A stretch of 14,859 nt of DNA from NCBI GenBank assembly GCA_040081465.1, contig JBEBGL010000033.1:1-14859 (forward strand), written 5' to 3'. Source of the stretch: UBA668 sp040081465 (GTDB taxonomy: Bacteria; Actinomycetota; Acidimicrobiia; Acidimicrobiales; Ilumatobacteraceae). Below the pieces are notes generated by a model. That model saw only the letters and a program-made list of their open reading frames with translations. It searched no databases and had not been told where the DNA came from. A program made the translations under genes and the position numbers. Of the stretch, positions 13,816 through 14,859 are shown in pieces. The first letter of the stretch is position 1. Every line of letters begins with the position of its first letter.

Positions 13816-14651
13816 TCCACTGGCTGCTGTTTGGTGCGCTCGCGCAATAGGGCGTACGCCACTCCACACGCTACGGCGCCACCTAGGACCCAAGCGGCGA
13901 GTTGCCAATGGTCGTTCAGCCACGCTTGAACATCGAGTTGAACACTTTCGACGGCGTCGGTGATCGGGTCGCCATCGCCTTGCACGTCGCGCTTCCAGAA
14001 GTACCAGAGCAAGTAGAGGCCCGAGAGGAAGACAAACGCACCCGACACCATCTCGACGTACTGCATCTTCGCTCGCAACCAACGGACGAAGCCGAGGTTG
14101 GCGGTCGCGAGCGCAAGTGTGAGTGAGATAACAACGAGCGCCATCCCGGCCGCGTAAGCGAGAACGTTGGCGACGCCGGCCCAGTAGCCGTCGCGTTCAC
14201 CGGTTTGGAACAGCGTGGCGATGAACAACGGCAGCGTGCATCCGATCGAGGCGACGGCGTAGGCGATGCCGTAGAGGAACATCGTTCGCAGAGTTTGATC
14301 GCGTTCGCCGATATCGACTCGCGGCGTCGTGACCGGCAACTTGAAGCCGAACAGGATCGCGATGCCGAGGATTACGAACAGCACGCCGATCACGAGCGTT
14401 GCGTACTTGGCGTTCTCAAGTAGCGAGTAGGTCCAGTACTGCGTGGCGGCACCGATCGCGAAGAACACGACGAAGAATCCGGCCGACACTGCGATGCCGA
14501 CCTTCAAGGCCCGGCTGATCGGCGCGCGCTGCGCTGCCGGATCGTTGGCGTTGACCCCGAGGAAGTACATCAGGTAAGTCGGTAGCAGCACGAAGCCGCA
14601 CGGGTTGATCGACGCGATTAAGCCACGAATGAAACTGAGCGACAGGTTCAC
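13812..14651 (-). CDS. ccdA: CcdA, cytochrome c biogenesis / thiol-disulfide transporter
   Basis: The 279-residue membrane protein of the DsbD/CcdA family moves reducing equivalents from cytosolic thioredoxin across the membrane. The two redox cysteines lie in the expected motifs: Cys18 in INPCGFVLLPTY (15-26) at the start of helix I and Cys138 in SIGCTLPLF (135-143) in helix IV. Six core helices span about 5-220. An acidic linker and one additional C-terminal helix (about 248-268) follow, which is longer than the minimal family member. Start is GTG 14651, within GTGA overlapping the upstream thioredoxin-like gene's stop. The likely recipient is that thioredoxin-like protein, and through it apocytochromes such as the CXXCH of CtaC or CuA cysteines; the last step is inference. 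Confidence 0.93.
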   Translation of the reverse strand: MNLSLSFIRGLIASINPCGFVLLPTYLMYFLGVNANDPAAQRAPISRALKVGIAVSAGFFVVFFAIGAATQYWTYSLLENAKYATLVIGVLFVILGIAILFGFKLPVTTPRVDIGERDQTLRTMFLYGIAYAVASIGCTLPLFIATLFQTGERDGYWAGVANVLAYAAGMALVVISLTLALATANLGFVRWLRAKMQYVEMVSGAFVFLSGLYLLWYFWKRDVQGDGDPITDAVESVQLDVQAWLNDHWQLAAWVLGGAVACGVAYALLRERTKQQPVE

Positions 14652-14859
14652 AGCAGGTCACCCTCGATGTAAGCGGCTAGTTGCGCCTCATCGAGCAGGC
14701 CCGTCTGGCGCACGATCCGGCCAGTCGCGTCGATGAACAGCGTGACAGGAAATGCAGCGACACCCATGTCGTTGATGAACTCGCCAGTGCCGTCGTAGAG
14801 CAGTTCGTATTGCACGCCGCGATCACGAGCGAAGCTCTCCTCGCGATCGCTAGCCGGCA
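14648..14859 (-). CDS. Thioredoxin-like TlpA/ResA family protein (C-terminal part only)
   Basis: The last 69 residues of a gene that begins beyond the right edge. The segment MGVAAFPVTLFIDATGRI (31-48 of the visible part) is the cis-proline and central strand signature of TlpA/ResA thioredoxin-like proteins, which act outside the cytoplasmic membrane as thiol reductases. LLDEAQLAAYI (54-64) is the usual final helix. The active-site CXXC and any signal peptide or lipobox lie outside the window. Its stop overlaps the ccdA GTG start, and CcdA is the normal electron donor for this family. Family assignment is good; ResA versus TlpA cannot be decided. Confidence 0.82.
   Translation of the reverse strand, partial: PASDREESFARDRGVQYELLYDGTGEFINDMGVAAFPVTLFIDATGRIVRQTGLLDEAQLAAYIEGDLL

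Overview
The window is a GC-rich, gene-dense bacterial segment with no gap larger than about 140 bp. It most likely comes from a high-GC actinobacterium, plausibly class Acidimicrobiia. That placement is an inference from the caa3-type cytochrome oxidase cluster, the actinobacterial-style oxidase subunit IV sequence and the GTG/TTG starts; no 16S or tRNA marker is present.

Left end (1-1820, all minus strand): a protein quality-control group. clpS (N-degron adaptor) overlaps by one base an ArfB-like GGQ peptidyl-tRNA hydrolase. After a 142-bp gap comes an FtsH-like membrane AAA+ ATPase that runs off the left edge.

Centre (1853-11262, all plus strand): a nine-gene terminal-oxidase operon that diverges from clpS across only 32 bp. 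It holds ctaB (heme O synthase), three oxidase-like genes of unknown role, then ctaC (CuA plus a fused cytochrome c), ctaD (complete COX1), ctaE, ctaF and ctaG. The genes overlap or nearly touch, which points to one transcript. Heme A synthase (ctaA) is not in the window.

The most unusual part is 2832-6241, between ctaB and ctaC. The first gene is a full-length 12-helix COX1 homologue that has lost all six metal-binding histidines, the Tyr/Glu of helix VI and the D-channel Asp. The second is a COX3 homologue lacking the family's conserved Glu and His positions. The third fuses an actinobacterial subunit-IV-like four-helix domain to three more helices and an extracytoplasmic cupredoxin-like domain without copper ligands. 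Together they look like a cofactor-free 'shadow oxidase' kept beside the genuine enzyme. I know of no described function for such a set.

Right end: serS and pdxH (plus strand, 4-base overlap) converge with a minus-strand operon that reads, from the right edge, thioredoxin-like TlpA/ResA family protein (partial), ccdA, then a poly-gamma-glutamate hydrolase-family protein. The pdxH and hydrolase 3' ends overlap by 20 bp. The TlpA/CcdA pair would deliver extracytoplasmic reductant, for example for heme attachment to the CXXCH motif of CtaC or for CuA cysteines. No mobile elements, CRISPR arrays or RNA genes were seen.
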